From 20CM-2-65-7 sp036558345 (lineage in GTDB: Bacteria; Gemmatimonadota; Gemmatimonadetes; Gemmatimonadales; GWC2-71-9): DNA of 64,000 nucleotides. The notes below the pieces were generated by a model that had not been told where the DNA came from, did not search any database, and worked only from the letters and a program-made list of their open reading frames with translations. Each line of letters starts with the position of its first letter. The stretch's first letter is position 1. The DNA lies in assembly GCA_036558345.1 (NCBI GenBank), contig DATBFV010000098.1, forward strand, positions 26,598-90,597. Direction: 5' to 3'. This document shows, piece by piece, positions 41,442-49,971 of this stretch. The translations under genes and the position numbers were made by a program.

Positions 41442-42201
41442 CACCCGGCTGCGGCTCGAGACCGCCAAGCTCACGGCGCTGTTCGGCCAGCATCGCGCCG
41501 TGCGCGACGTCTCGCTGCTGTTCCCCGCCAATACCGTCACGGCGATCATCGGACCATCCGGCTGCGGCAAGAGCACGATGCTGCGGTGCCTGAACCGCAT
41601 GCACGAGCTGACGCCGGGCGCGAGCGTGCAGGGGCAAGTGCTGCTCGACGACGTGAACATCTACGGCGCTGACGTCAGTCCGGTCGAGCTGCGGCGGCGA
41701 ATTGGGATGGTGTTCCAGCGGCCCACCCCGTTCCCGACGATGTCGATCTACGACAATGTCGCGGCGGGACTCCACGTCAACGGCAAACGCACTCGCTCGC
41801 AGGTCGAGGATGCCGTGAGTCGCGCACTGCAGCAGGCAGCGCTGTGGGAAGAGGTGAAAGACCGCCTGCACTCGAGCGCGCTCGACCTCTCGGGCGGGCA
41901 GCAGCAGCGCCTCTGCATTGCGCGCGCGGTGGCGCCTGAGCCCGAGATTCTGCTCCTGGACGAGCCCACGGCCTCGCTCGATCCCGCCGGCACGCAGCGG
42001 ATCGAGGAGCTCTGCCACGCGCTCAAGCGGCTCTACACGATCGTCATCGTGACGCACAACATGCAGCAGGCGGCGCGCGTCTCCGACTATACCGCGTTCA
42101 TGTACCTCGGAAGCTTGATCGAAGTTGGAAAGACCGACGAGATCTTCACCAAGCCAAAGGTGGAGCAGACGGAAGCGTATATCACCGGGCGGTTTGGTTG
42201 A
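41425..42201 (+). CDS. pstB: Phosphate ABC transporter ATP-binding protein PstB, copy 1
   Basis: A 258-residue ATPase driving PstCA. Walker A GPSGCGKSTM, PstB-specific RCLNRMHEL, Q-loop VFQRPTPFPTMSIYDNVA, signature LSGGQQQRL, Walker B ILLLDEPTASLDP and the H-loop VTHNMQQAARVSD. It ends TEAYITGRFG, as does the next gene. It lacks the Cys or acidic insert that would suggest another substrate. Confidence 0.94.
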   Translation: MVASANTRLRLETAKLTALFGQHRAVRDVSLLFPANTVTAIIGPSGCGKSTMLRCLNRMHELTPGASVQGQVLLDDVNIYGADVSPVELRRRIGMVFQRPTPFPTMSIYDNVAAGLHVNGKRTRSQVEDAVSRALQQAALWEEVKDRLHSSALDLSGGQQQRLCIARAVAPEPEILLLDEPTASLDPAGTQRIEELCHALKRLYTIVIVTHNMQQAARVSDYTAFMYLGSLIEVGKTDEIFTKPKVEQTEAYITGRFG

Positions 42202-42214
42202 GAGTCGCGAATAC

Positions 42215-42290
42215 GACGGAAGGACGGAATGAGGGAATGGCGAAACGTCCGGCCTCGGACGCTCCGCCAGTCCGTCCTTCCGCCCTTCCG
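42215..42290. repeat. Inverted array of octamers at the pstB1/pstB2 junction
   Basis: The left arm is three octamers: GACGGAAG, GACGGAAT and GAGGGAAT (42215-42238). The right arm at 42267-42290 carries the same words inverted. A perfect small hairpin, CGTCCG-GCCT-CGGACG (42246-42261), lies between them. The element covers the start region of the second pstB and encodes its first 15 or more residues. Confidence 0.75.
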
Positions 42291-43040
42291 ACGGTTCTCG
42301 AGTCCCGCGCCTACAATTTCTGGTACGGCCCGAACCACGCGTTACACGACATCGCGATCAGCATGCGGCGCAACGCCATCACCGCGCTGATCGGCCCGTC
42401 GGGGTGCGGCAAGACGACGTTCCTGCGTTCGATCAATCGGATGCACGACCTGACGCCGGGCGCGCGGCACACGGGTGACATCCTGCTCGATGGCCAGTCC
42501 ATCTTCAATCCGGGCACCGACGTCGTCACGCTGCGCCGGCGCATCGGCATGGTATTTCAGCGGCCCAATCCCTTCCCCAAGCCGGTGTACGACAACGTAG
42601 CGTACGGTCCACGACTCAATGCGCTCGCGCCGGCGCGCGAGCTGCCGGACCGCGTCGAGCGGGCGCTGCGCCAAGCCGCGATCTGGGACGAAGTGAAGGA
42701 TCGCCTCCGCGAGCCGGGCACGGCGCTTTCGGGCGGGCAGCAGCAGCGGCTCTGCATCGCGCGCGCGCTCGCGAACGAACCCGAGGTGCTGCTCATGGAC
42801 GAGCCGTGCTCCGCACTCGATCCGATCGCGACGCAGCGCATTGAAGAGTTGATGGTGGAATTGAAAAAGAGCTACACAATCGTGATCGTCACGCATAACA
42901 TGCAGCAGGCGGCACGCGTATCTGATTTCACCGGATTTTTCTATCTGGGCCACCTCGTCGAGTTTGGCGACACGCAGCAGCTGTTCACGCGGCCCACAGA
43001 CGAACGGACCGAAGCTTACATCACAGGACGGTTTGGATGA
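42237..43040 (+). CDS. pstB: Phosphate ABC transporter ATP-binding protein PstB, copy 2
   Basis: A 267-residue second PstB paralogue: Walker A GPSGCGKTTF, RSINRMHDL, Q-loop VFQRPNPFPKPVYDNVAYG, signature LSGGQQQRL, Walker B VLLMDEPCSALDP and VTHNMQQAARVSD. The Q-loop differs in kind from copy 1 (PKPV against PTMSI), so the two are not a recent duplicate. The first residues (MAKRPASDAPPVRPSALPTV) are encoded by an inverted octamer array and have no family counterpart. TTG at 42198, overlapping the pstB1 stop, is the alternative start. It overlaps phoU by 4 bases. Confidence 0.92.
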   Translation: MAKRPASDAPPVRPSALPTVLESRAYNFWYGPNHALHDIAISMRRNAITALIGPSGCGKTTFLRSINRMHDLTPGARHTGDILLDGQSIFNPGTDVVTLRRRIGMVFQRPNPFPKPVYDNVAYGPRLNALAPARELPDRVERALRQAAIWDEVKDRLREPGTALSGGQQQRLCIARALANEPEVLLMDEPCSALDPIATQRIEELMVELKKSYTIVIVTHNMQQAARVSDFTGFFYLGHLVEFGDTQQLFTRPTDERTEAYITGRFG

Positions 43041-43714
43041 ACGCACAGGCCACGAGTCATCGCCATTTCCACGACGAGCTCTCCGAGCTCAAGGTCGCGC
43101 TCCTGAACATGTCGGGCGAAGCGCAGGCCGCGCTCGCGACCGCCGTCGAAGCGGTGCTGCAGCGCGACGGCGAGAGCGCCGCCAAGGTGATTCAGGGCGA
43201 CAAGGAAGTCGACACGCTGGAGCTCGAGGTCGAAGAAACCGTGATCCGACTGCTCGCGACCCAGCAACCGATGGCGCGCGATCTCCGCTTCCTGACGGCC
43301 GCGATGAAAATCGCGAACGATCTCGAGCGCGTCGGTGATCACGCCGTCAACATCGCGCAGTCCGCCGAGCGCCTGCTCGAGGCTCGGCCGATCGTGCCGG
43401 AACCCGAGCTGCTCGAGATGGCCCGCCAGGCGCGCACCATGCTGGCCGACGCCCTCGACGCGTTCGTCCGCGGTGATGCGCAGGCCGGCCGGGCGATCTG
43501 CCGGCGCGACGACAGCGTGGATGCGCTGCACCAGTCCATGTTCCGGATTCTCTTGACGCACATGATGGAGGATCCGCACATCATCGGTACGGCGATGGAG
43601 CTATTTCTGGTGAGCCGGAACCTCGAGCGCGTGGCCGACCTGGCGACGAATATCGCGGAGGATGTCGTCTTCCTCGTCGAGGGAAAGTCGATCAAACACC
43701 ACGCTGAGGGCTAG
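43037..43714 (+). CDS. phoU: Phosphate signalling and uptake regulator PhoU
   Basis: A 225-residue all-helical protein of two PhoU repeats, each with the metal-binding E/D motif: MKIANDLERVGDHAVNIAQSAE and FLVSRNLERVADLATNIAEDVV. PhoU links the Pst transporter to PhoR and restrains phosphate uptake. It is the last gene of pstCAB-pstB-phoU and meets the rhomboid gene tail to tail with a 4-base overlap. Confidence 0.95.
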   Translation: MNAQATSHRHFHDELSELKVALLNMSGEAQAALATAVEAVLQRDGESAAKVIQGDKEVDTLELEVEETVIRLLATQQPMARDLRFLTAAMKIANDLERVGDHAVNIAQSAERLLEARPIVPEPELLEMARQARTMLADALDAFVRGDAQAGRAICRRDDSVDALHQSMFRILLTHMMEDPHIIGTAMELFLVSRNLERVADLATNIAEDVVFLVEGKSIKHHAEG

Positions 43715-44472
43715 TCCGTTCGATAGCGGTAGTACGGCGCCGGCTGGACGGGCCGGCGTTTGAGCGCATCCTCCGACGCGAACAGCTTGACGAGTACCAG
43801 TCCCGCCACGAACCCGCCGACGTGCGCGAAGAACGCGACGCCGCCCTTATCGATCTCGCTGAGACTGCCGAGCCCGCTGAGCACCTGGAGCAGTATCCAG
43901 TAGCCGAGCATGACCCAGGCGGGAAGCGCCACGGTGGTGATGTAGATCGGCAAAATCACGAGCGTGTGCACGCGCACCCTTGGATACAGGAGGAGGTAGG
44001 CGCCCAAGACACCGCTGATCGCCCCTGATGCACCCACCATGGGCACAACGGAATGCGGGCTGACGAAGACTTGCGCTGCAGCGGCCGCGGTCCCGCACAG
44101 CAGATAAAAGACCAAGAACTTCCCGTGGCCTGTCACGTCTTCGATGTTGTTTCCGAAGACCCACAGAAACAGCATGTTGCCGATCAGGTGAAACCAGCCG
44201 CCATGCATGAACATCGAGGTGAGCACGGTCCAGTATTTCGGCACCGCGCCCACCGTGCAGATCATTCCCGGTGCAAGCTCGACGCCGCTCCCAGGCCGCA
44301 CGCTGCGCAGGATTTCTCCGGGGATGAGACCCAGGTCGCAGACCGACCGCGCCATCGGACCCTGCGCCCCCGCGCCCTGGATTAGGACGAAGGCGAGGAC
44401 GTTTGCGACAATGATGGAAACGGTGATGACTGCAGGGTGCTCGGTGGGGTTTTCGTCCTTATAGGGAAACAT
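43711..44472 (-). CDS. Rhomboid family intramembrane serine protease
   Basis: A 253-residue membrane protease with six to seven helices. The catalytic Ser (about residue 148) is in VGASGAISGVLGAYLLL and the His in FFAHVGGFVAGLVLVK. The helix-2 motif HGGWFHLIGNMLFLWVFGNNIED is typical. Loop 1 is long and holds two Cys (VCDLGL, GMICTVG). Substrates are unknown. TACATT lies 8 bases before the ATG. It is divergent from dnaK. Confidence 0.93.
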   Translation of the reverse strand: MFPYKDENPTEHPAVITVSIIVANVLAFVLIQGAGAQGPMARSVCDLGLIPGEILRSVRPGSGVELAPGMICTVGAVPKYWTVLTSMFMHGGWFHLIGNMLFLWVFGNNIEDVTGHGKFLVFYLLCGTAAAAAQVFVSPHSVVPMVGASGAISGVLGAYLLLYPRVRVHTLVILPIYITTVALPAWVMLGYWILLQVLSGLGSLSEIDKGGVAFFAHVGGFVAGLVLVKLFASEDALKRRPVQPAPYYRYRTD

Positions 44473-44495
44473 TCCCCGGAATGTACCCGTCTAGC

Positions 44496-44527
44496 GGCAG
44501 CATCGCTTACGCTGCCTTTTTGGCAGC
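44496..44527 (+). promoter_or_regulatory. Overlapping hairpins in the dnaK leader region
   Basis: GGCAGC (44496-44501), GCTGCC (44511-44516), TTTTT (44517-44521) and GGCAGC (44522-44527) are arranged so the middle arm can pair with either side. Pairing on the left gives a terminator-like hairpin plus T5; pairing on the right hides the T-run in a loop. The region is shared by the divergent rhomboid and dnaK genes. I found no CIRCE element here. Confidence 0.4.
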
Positions 44528-44605
44528 GAATCGAGGCATGATGCTTGCCCTCTGCGACCCGCAGCAGCGGACCGGCATCAAAATCCCTACATAGGAGCTG
44601 AACGT

Positions 44606-46555
44606 ATGGCTGAGAAGATCATTGGCATTGACCTCGGGACGACCAACTCGGTCGTCGCCGTCATGGAAGGTGGCGATCCCGTGGTCATCCCCAACGCCGA
44701 AGGCGGGCGGACGACCCCATCGGTCGTCGCCTTCACCAAGGACGGTGAGCGGCTCGTTGGGCAGGTCGCAAAGCGGCAGGCAGTGACCAACCCGCAGAAC
44801 ACGATCTTCTCCATCAAGCGATTCATGGGACGGCGCAACGAGGAAGTGACCGAGGAGACCAAGCGCGTCCCCTATAAGGTCGTCCGGGGTCAGAACAGCC
44901 TGGCGTCCGTCGAGGTCGGCGGGAAGCAGTACACGCCGCCCGAGATCTCCGCGATGATCCTCCAGAAGATGCGGCAGACCGCCGAAGACTACCTCGGCCA
45001 CAAAGTCGAGAAGGCGGTCATCACCGTACCCGCGTACTTCAACGACTCCCAGCGGCAGGCAACCAAAGACGCCGGCAAGATCGCCGGACTCGACGTCGTC
45101 CGAATCATCAACGAGCCGACGGCCTCCGCTCTCGCCTACGGGCTCGATAAGAAGAAAGAAGAGAAGGTGGCCGTTTACGATCTGGGCGGCGGCACCTACG
45201 ACATCTCCATCCTCGAGCTCGCCGAAGGCGTGTTCGAGGTGAAAAGCACGAACGGCGACACCCACTTGGGCGGCGACGATTTCGACGCCCGGATCATCGA
45301 ATGGCTGGTAGGCGAATTCAAGCGCGATCAAGGCATCGATCTCTCCAAGGACCCAATGGCGCTGCAGCGACTGAAGGAAGCCGCCGAAAAGGCGAAGATG
45401 GAGCTGTCGACCGTCATGCAGACGGAAATCAACCTGCCCTTCATCACGGCGGATCAGTCGGGTCCCAAGCACCTGAACCTGACGCTGACGCGCGCCAAGC
45501 TCGAGCAGCTCGTGGACGACCTGGTGAAGCGGACGATTCCCCCCATGCAGCAGGCGCTGACCGACGCGGGGCTCAAGCCCAGCGACATCAACGAGGTGAT
45601 TCTCGTCGGTGGGCAGACGCGCATGCCGAAGGTTCAGGAGATCGTGAAGAGCTTCTTCGGCAAGGAGCCCCATAAGGGCGTGAACCCCGATGAAGTCGTT
45701 GCAATCGGCGCCGCGATTCAGGGTGGGGTGCTCGCGGGCGAAGTGAAGGACGTGCTGCTGCTCGACGTGACGCCCCTGTCGCTCGGCATCGAGACACTGG
45801 GTGGCGTGACGACGGTGCTCATTCCGCGCAACACGACGATCCCGACCAAGAAGTCAGAGACGTTCTCGACGGCGGAGGACAATCAGACGACTGTGGAGAT
45901 TCACGTGCTGCAGGGCGAACGCCAGATGGCGCAGGACAACCGCACCATCGGCAAGTTCCAGCTCACGGGCATTCCACCCGCTCCCCGCGGCATTCCGCAA
46001 GTCGAGGTGACGTTCGACATCGATGCCAACGGCATCTTGCATGTCTCCGCCAAGGACAAGGCCACGGGCAAGGAGCAGAAGATCCGGATCGAAGCCTCGT
46101 CCGGATTGGGCGACAAGGACATTGACAAGATGGTGAAGGACGCCGAGGCCCACGCCGCGGAAGACAAGAAGCGGCGCGACGTTATCGAGCAGCGGAACCG
46201 GCTCGACAACATGGTCTATCAAGTGACCAAAGAGTCCAAAGAGTGGGTCGATAAGCTGGAGTCCGGGCTCAAGTCCCGCCTCGACGCGGCGATCCAGCAG
46301 TCCCAGCAGGCGCTCCGGAGCGGAAATGCTGACGAAATCAGCAAAGCGCTGGAGGAGCTCCAGCAGGCATATTCAGCAGCAGGGGCCTCGTTGTACGCTG
46401 CACGCGGCACCGCCGGGGCGGAAACACCGGGCGGCGAAGGAGCGGGGGCGCCGAAGGGCGGCGATGGCGGTGCCCAGGCCGGAACCGGGAAGCAGGAAAA
46501 TGTGGTCGATGCGGATTACGAAATCGTCGATGAGGATAAATCCAAGAAACAATGA
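44606..46555 (+). CDS. dnaK: Chaperone protein DnaK (Hsp70)
   Basis: A 649-residue Hsp70. The ATPase domain has IIGIDLGTTNSVVAVMEGG, VITVPAYFNDSQRQATKDAG, VYDLGGGTYDISILEL and VGGQTRMPKVQ. DVLLLDVTPLSLGIETLGG is the hydrophobic linker and start of the substrate-binding domain; the helical lid ends in VVDADYEIVDEDKSKKQ, the GrpE/DnaJ-dependent type of tail. AGGAG precedes the ATG. grpE and dnaJ are not adjacent, unusual for bacteria but seen in several phyla. Its TGA stop is the first part of the TGATCAW repeat array. Confidence 0.97.
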   Translation: MAEKIIGIDLGTTNSVVAVMEGGDPVVIPNAEGGRTTPSVVAFTKDGERLVGQVAKRQAVTNPQNTIFSIKRFMGRRNEEVTEETKRVPYKVVRGQNSLASVEVGGKQYTPPEISAMILQKMRQTAEDYLGHKVEKAVITVPAYFNDSQRQATKDAGKIAGLDVVRIINEPTASALAYGLDKKKEEKVAVYDLGGGTYDISILELAEGVFEVKSTNGDTHLGGDDFDARIIEWLVGEFKRDQGIDLSKDPMALQRLKEAAEKAKMELSTVMQTEINLPFITADQSGPKHLNLTLTRAKLEQLVDDLVKRTIPPMQQALTDAGLKPSDINEVILVGGQTRMPKVQEIVKSFFGKEPHKGVNPDEVVAIGAAIQGGVLAGEVKDVLLLDVTPLSLGIETLGGVTTVLIPRNTTIPTKKSETFSTAEDNQTTVEIHVLQGERQMAQDNRTIGKFQLTGIPPAPRGIPQVEVTFDIDANGILHVSAKDKATGKEQKIRIEASSGLGDKDIDKMVKDAEAHAAEDKKRRDVIEQRNRLDNMVYQVTKESKEWVDKLESGLKSRLDAAIQQSQQALRSGNADEISKALEELQQAYSAAGASLYAARGTAGAETPGGEGAGAPKGGDGGAQAGTGKQENVVDADYEIVDEDKSKKQ

Positions 46556-46587
46556 TCATTGATCAATGATCATTGATTATTGATCAA
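46553..46587. repeat. TGATCAW heptamer array 1 (dnaK/degP gap)
   Basis: Five head-to-tail 7-base units: TGATCAT, TGATCAA, TGATCAT, TGATTAT and TGATCAA. The first unit contains the dnaK stop codon. Each perfect unit holds a GATC site. Two more arrays of the same word flank ctaG. Confidence 0.85.
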
Positions 46588-46598
46588 AGGGGGCGCTG

Positions 46599-48149
46599 AT
46601 GTCGGTGAAGACGCGGGATTGGCTGAAGTTCGGGACGCTGGTGGCGTTGGCGTTTGCGCTAGGTCTGGCATTCGCCTCGGCCTTCAGGCTCCCGACACGA
46701 GGCGAAGCAGCCGTGCGGTCGGTGCTGCAGGACACGAGCCGGCCGGTACCGCAGGCTAAAGCTGCGGTCGATCTGGGTGAGTCGTTCGCCGCCGTTGCTG
46801 AGCACGTGAAGCCGGCGGTGGTTTACATCAAGTCGGAGCGGCGCGAGCGGGTCTCCAACCGCCGCCTGCCGCCTGGATTCGAGGATTTCTTCCAGGTCCC
46901 GCGTCACCCCCAGATCGAGCAGGGCTCAGGCTCGGGCTTCATCGTGTCGCAGGACGGCTACATCCTGACCAACAACCACGTCGTGCAGGGGGCCGATCGC
47001 GTTACGGTCCGGCTGTACGACAATCGTGAGTTCGAGGCCAAGACCGTCGGGACCGATCCGAGCACCGACGTTGCAGTCATCAAGATCCAGGCGACGGGTC
47101 TGCCCACGGTCCGGATGGGGGATGCCGATTCGACGAAGATCGGCAACTGGGTGCTGGCGATCGGCAACCCGCTCGGCGAGAACTTCACCTTCACCGTGAC
47201 GGCTGGAATCGTGAGCGCTAAAGGACGGTTGCTCGCGGGGCTGAACTCCAGCCGTTACGCGATTCAGGATTTCATCCAGACCGACGCAGCGATCAATCCC
47301 GGCAATTCGGGCGGTCCGCTGGTCAACGTGCGTGGCGAGGTTATCGGCATCAACTCGGCGATCGCCAGTGAGACCGGGTTCTATGCCGGGTACGGGTTTG
47401 CAATCCCGATCAACCTCGCCCGCACCGTGATGACTCAGCTGATCGCGACCGGCCACGTGGAGCGCGCCGTTATCGGCGTCTCGATCCGGGCGATCACGCC
47501 GGAGGACGCGGAAAACGCCAAGCTGCAGGAGATCCGCGGCGTAGTCGTGAACGAGTTTTCGCCCCCCGAAGACTCGCCCGCGAAGCGGGCGGGAATCCTC
47601 GAAGGCGACGTCATCATCGCCGTCGATGGACAAAACATCGAGTCGGTGGCTCAGTTGCAGCAAAAGATCGGCTTCAAGAAGCCGGGCGAGACGGTGCAGG
47701 TGACGGTGGTCCGCGAAGGCGGCGTGAAGAAGACGCTGCCGGTCAAGCTGGCGGCCGCTCCCACGAGCCAGCCCGAGGAGGTCTCGAGTAACGACGACGC
47801 CGCGAGCTCGCGCGATTCGGCGCCGATGGAAGGCAAACTGGGAATCTCGGTCGAGCCGCTGTCGCAGGAAAACGTGCGCGATCCCGATCTACGGCAGGTC
47901 ATGCGGTCGGGAGGCGGCTTGATCGTATCCCAGGTCTCACCTGACGGCCCCGCGTATCAACGGTTGTCCGATGCCAGCACGAACTATCCGGACATCATCC
48001 TGAAGGTGAACGGAAAGCCGACGGGATCGCGGGCGGAATTGCGTCAGATATTGGCCGGGGTGAAGCGCGGTGACATCGTCACGCTGACCGTGCTCGTCAG
48101 TACGCCGGACGGCTGGCAGCAGCGGGTCGTGCGGCTACGCGCGAGCTGA
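46599..48149 (+). CDS. degP: Do/DegP-type periplasmic serine protease
   Basis: A 516-residue HtrA protease-chaperone. After an N-terminal signal anchor (about 10-28), the trypsin-like domain shows the triad in ILTNNHVV (His), STDVAVIKI (Asp) and DAAINPGNSGGPLVN (Ser). Two PDZ domains follow (about 290-385 and 410-510), joined by a Ser/Asp/Glu-rich linker. It lies 43 bases after dnaK across the heptamer array, and the pair makes a proteostasis unit. Its tail overlaps the convergent membrane-protein gene by 15 bases. Confidence 0.94.
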   Translation: MSVKTRDWLKFGTLVALAFALGLAFASAFRLPTRGEAAVRSVLQDTSRPVPQAKAAVDLGESFAAVAEHVKPAVVYIKSERRERVSNRRLPPGFEDFFQVPRHPQIEQGSGSGFIVSQDGYILTNNHVVQGADRVTVRLYDNREFEAKTVGTDPSTDVAVIKIQATGLPTVRMGDADSTKIGNWVLAIGNPLGENFTFTVTAGIVSAKGRLLAGLNSSRYAIQDFIQTDAAINPGNSGGPLVNVRGEVIGINSAIASETGFYAGYGFAIPINLARTVMTQLIATGHVERAVIGVSIRAITPEDAENAKLQEIRGVVVNEFSPPEDSPAKRAGILEGDVIIAVDGQNIESVAQLQQKIGFKKPGETVQVTVVREGGVKKTLPVKLAAAPTSQPEEVSSNDDAASSRDSAPMEGKLGISVEPLSQENVRDPDLRQVMRSGGGLIVSQVSPDGPAYQRLSDASTNYPDIILKVNGKPTGSRAELRQILAGVKRGDIVTLTVLVSTPDGWQQRVVRLRAS

Positions 48150-48812
48150 GGTCGTAGTCGTAGGCTGACGGCGTTCGGCCAGCATCACCACGGCCGTCGC
48201 CGTCAGCCAAACGACGAACAACGCCTGCCCGTAGTACATGTAGTTCGAGAATTCGCTGAAGATCAGGGCCACGGCAGCATTCACCAGCGCCACCATCCAC
48301 GCCATCCAGGCCAGCCACCTCGGCCACACGCGTCCGTTCTGAATCGCCCAACCAAACATGTAGGCCACGAGGCTGAGCATGAATGTTGCCAGCCGCTCCG
48401 CCGCGAGCCCCATTGGATGCAGCATGTCGTAGATGAATACGGCGTGCGTTCCCGTCAATCCGGCATCGGACGTCGTGTAGGAGCGCGCGAGCTGATAACC
48501 GGCTCCGACCATGAACAGGATATTGATGGACCACACGGCAAAAGCCAACGCGCCCATCCGCACCGCCGCGCGACCCGGCGTCGCGCCGGGCGTGTCGTTG
48601 TGCCTGAGCGCGACGCCGATCATGCCGGCATACATGAATGCGAGTCCGAACAGCAACGCCCAGTGGATGAGACGCCAGCGACTCGTGTGCGCCACGATGG
48701 AGAGCTGCGCGGCGCCATCACCGGAGAGCAGCGGGTGCATGAGACCGGCGATTCCAAACAACAGCACGCCCAAAAGAAGGCAAAGCCCGTAGAACAGCGG
48801 ACGGCGGTTCAT
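48135..48812 (-). CDS. Six-helix integral membrane protein of unknown function
   Basis: A 225-residue hydrophobic protein with about six membrane segments (for example GLCLLLGVLLFGIAGLMHPL, LIHWALLFGLAFMYAGMIGVAL, MLSLVAYMFGWAIQ, LAWMAWMVALVNAAVALIF). I do not recognise a family. The scattered His residues in or near helices (MHPLL, HTSRWRLIHW, LHPMG) could ligate heme or metal, which is a weak guess. TAGATT on the minus strand ends 8 bases before the ATG. Confidence 0.75.
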   Translation of the reverse strand: MNRRPLFYGLCLLLGVLLFGIAGLMHPLLSGDGAAQLSIVAHTSRWRLIHWALLFGLAFMYAGMIGVALRHNDTPGATPGRAAVRMGALAFAVWSINILFMVGAGYQLARSYTTSDAGLTGTHAVFIYDMLHPMGLAAERLATFMLSLVAYMFGWAIQNGRVWPRWLAWMAWMVALVNAAVALIFSEFSNYMYYGQALFVVWLTATAVVMLAERRQPTTTTSARA

Positions 48813-48820
48813 GGCGCCCT

Positions 48821-48826
48821 AATCTA
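48821..48826 (-). promoter_or_regulatory. Candidate extended -10 box of a leaderless transcript
   Basis: On the minus strand TGCTAGATT (TG-N-TAGATT) ends 8 bases before the ATG at 48812. The surrounding sequence recurs almost unchanged at 56285-56302. Confidence 0.4.
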
Positions 48827-48977
48827 GCACGCACTCGGCCCGACGCATTCACCAATACCTTCGTGTAACAGACCATCGTCTAATTGTGGCATGCCCCCGT
48901 TCGACCCATCCTGTTGCCAGGTCGAGCGCAAAATCACCCGAGCTTTCCACTATTTGTCGAACAACGGGGAGGGACCC

Positions 48978-49952
48978 ATGACCGCAACCGCGACAAGCAT
49001 CGTCAACCCCAACGTCGACCGGCGCATCGCCGAGTTCCTCGACGGGTTGAATTCCAGCGGCGGCAAGCCGATGGAGCAGCTGACCCCGGAGCAGGCTCGA
49101 GCCGTACTGGTCGACTTGCAACAGAGCGTCACCGTTCCCCTGGCGCCCGCCGAGATCTCGGAGAAAACGATCACGGTCGACGGGCGGCCGCTCACGCTGA
49201 CGATCGCCCGGCCACCCGGTGTGAAGGGCATTCTCCCGGTCTTCATGTTTTTCCACGGCGGTGGCTGGGTCCTCGGCGACTTCCCAACCCATGAACGCCT
49301 GGTCCGCGACTTGGTGGCGGCCTCGGGGGCGGTGGCGGTATTCCCGAATTACACGCGCTCGCCCGAAGCGAGGTACCCCACGGCGATCAACCAGATGTAC
49401 GGCGCGACCAAGTGGGTCGCCGAGCACGGGGCCGAGATCAAAGTCGACGGTAAGCGGCTGGCTGTCGTGGGAAACAGCGTCGGCGGCAATGCGGCCGGCG
49501 TCATCACCTTGATGGCCAAGGATAAGGGCGGGCCGGCGATCCGCTTTACGGTGATGATGTGGCCGGTGACCGATGCAAACTTCGACACCGGCTCCTACCG
49601 CGAGCTCGCCGAAGGGCACTTCTTGAGCCGGAACATGATGAGGTGGTTCTGGGACAACTACGCGCCCGATGTCCGGCAGCGGCGGGAGATCTATGCATCA
49701 CCGCTGCAGGCCACGACCGATCAACTCAGAGGCCTACCGCCGACGTTGATCCAGGTCGCCGAGAACGACGTCCTGCGCGACGAAGGAGAGGCGTACGCAC
49801 GGAAATTGGATTCGGCGGGAGTCGAGGTGACGCACGTTCGCTACGACGGCTTGATCCACGACTGGGGCTTGCTGAATCCCATCAGCCAGCTTCCCGGCGT
49901 CCGCGCGTCGCTCCTGCAGGTGGGTGAAGCGTTGCAGAAGCGTCTGCGCTAG
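48978..49952 (+). CDS. Alpha/beta hydrolase, hormone-sensitive-lipase type esterase
   Basis: A 324-residue esterase. The oxyanion motif is FFHGGGWVLGDF and the nucleophile Ser is in VVGNSVGGNAAG, where the family normally reads GDSAGG. The catalytic Asp is probable in VAENDVLRDEGEAYA and the His in LIHDWGLLNP. There is no signal peptide. GGGGAGGGA precedes the ATG. Native substrate is unknown; acyl esters with short chains are usual for the family. Confidence 0.88.
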   Translation: MTATATSIVNPNVDRRIAEFLDGLNSSGGKPMEQLTPEQARAVLVDLQQSVTVPLAPAEISEKTITVDGRPLTLTIARPPGVKGILPVFMFFHGGGWVLGDFPTHERLVRDLVAASGAVAVFPNYTRSPEARYPTAINQMYGATKWVAEHGAEIKVDGKRLAVVGNSVGGNAAGVITLMAKDKGGPAIRFTVMMWPVTDANFDTGSYRELAEGHFLSRNMMRWFWDNYAPDVRQRREIYASPLQATTDQLRGLPPTLIQVAENDVLRDEGEAYARKLDSAGVEVTHVRYDGLIHDWGLLNPISQLPGVRASLLQVGEALQKRLR

Positions 49953-49971
49953 GGAGAGCGACCATGACGTT

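Noticed and set aside
44473..44605. CIRCE or other heat-shock repressor site before dnaK
   Set aside because: No TTAGCACTC-N9-GAGTGCTAA-like repeat is present; the only strong inverted repeats are the GGCAGC/GCTGCC arms.
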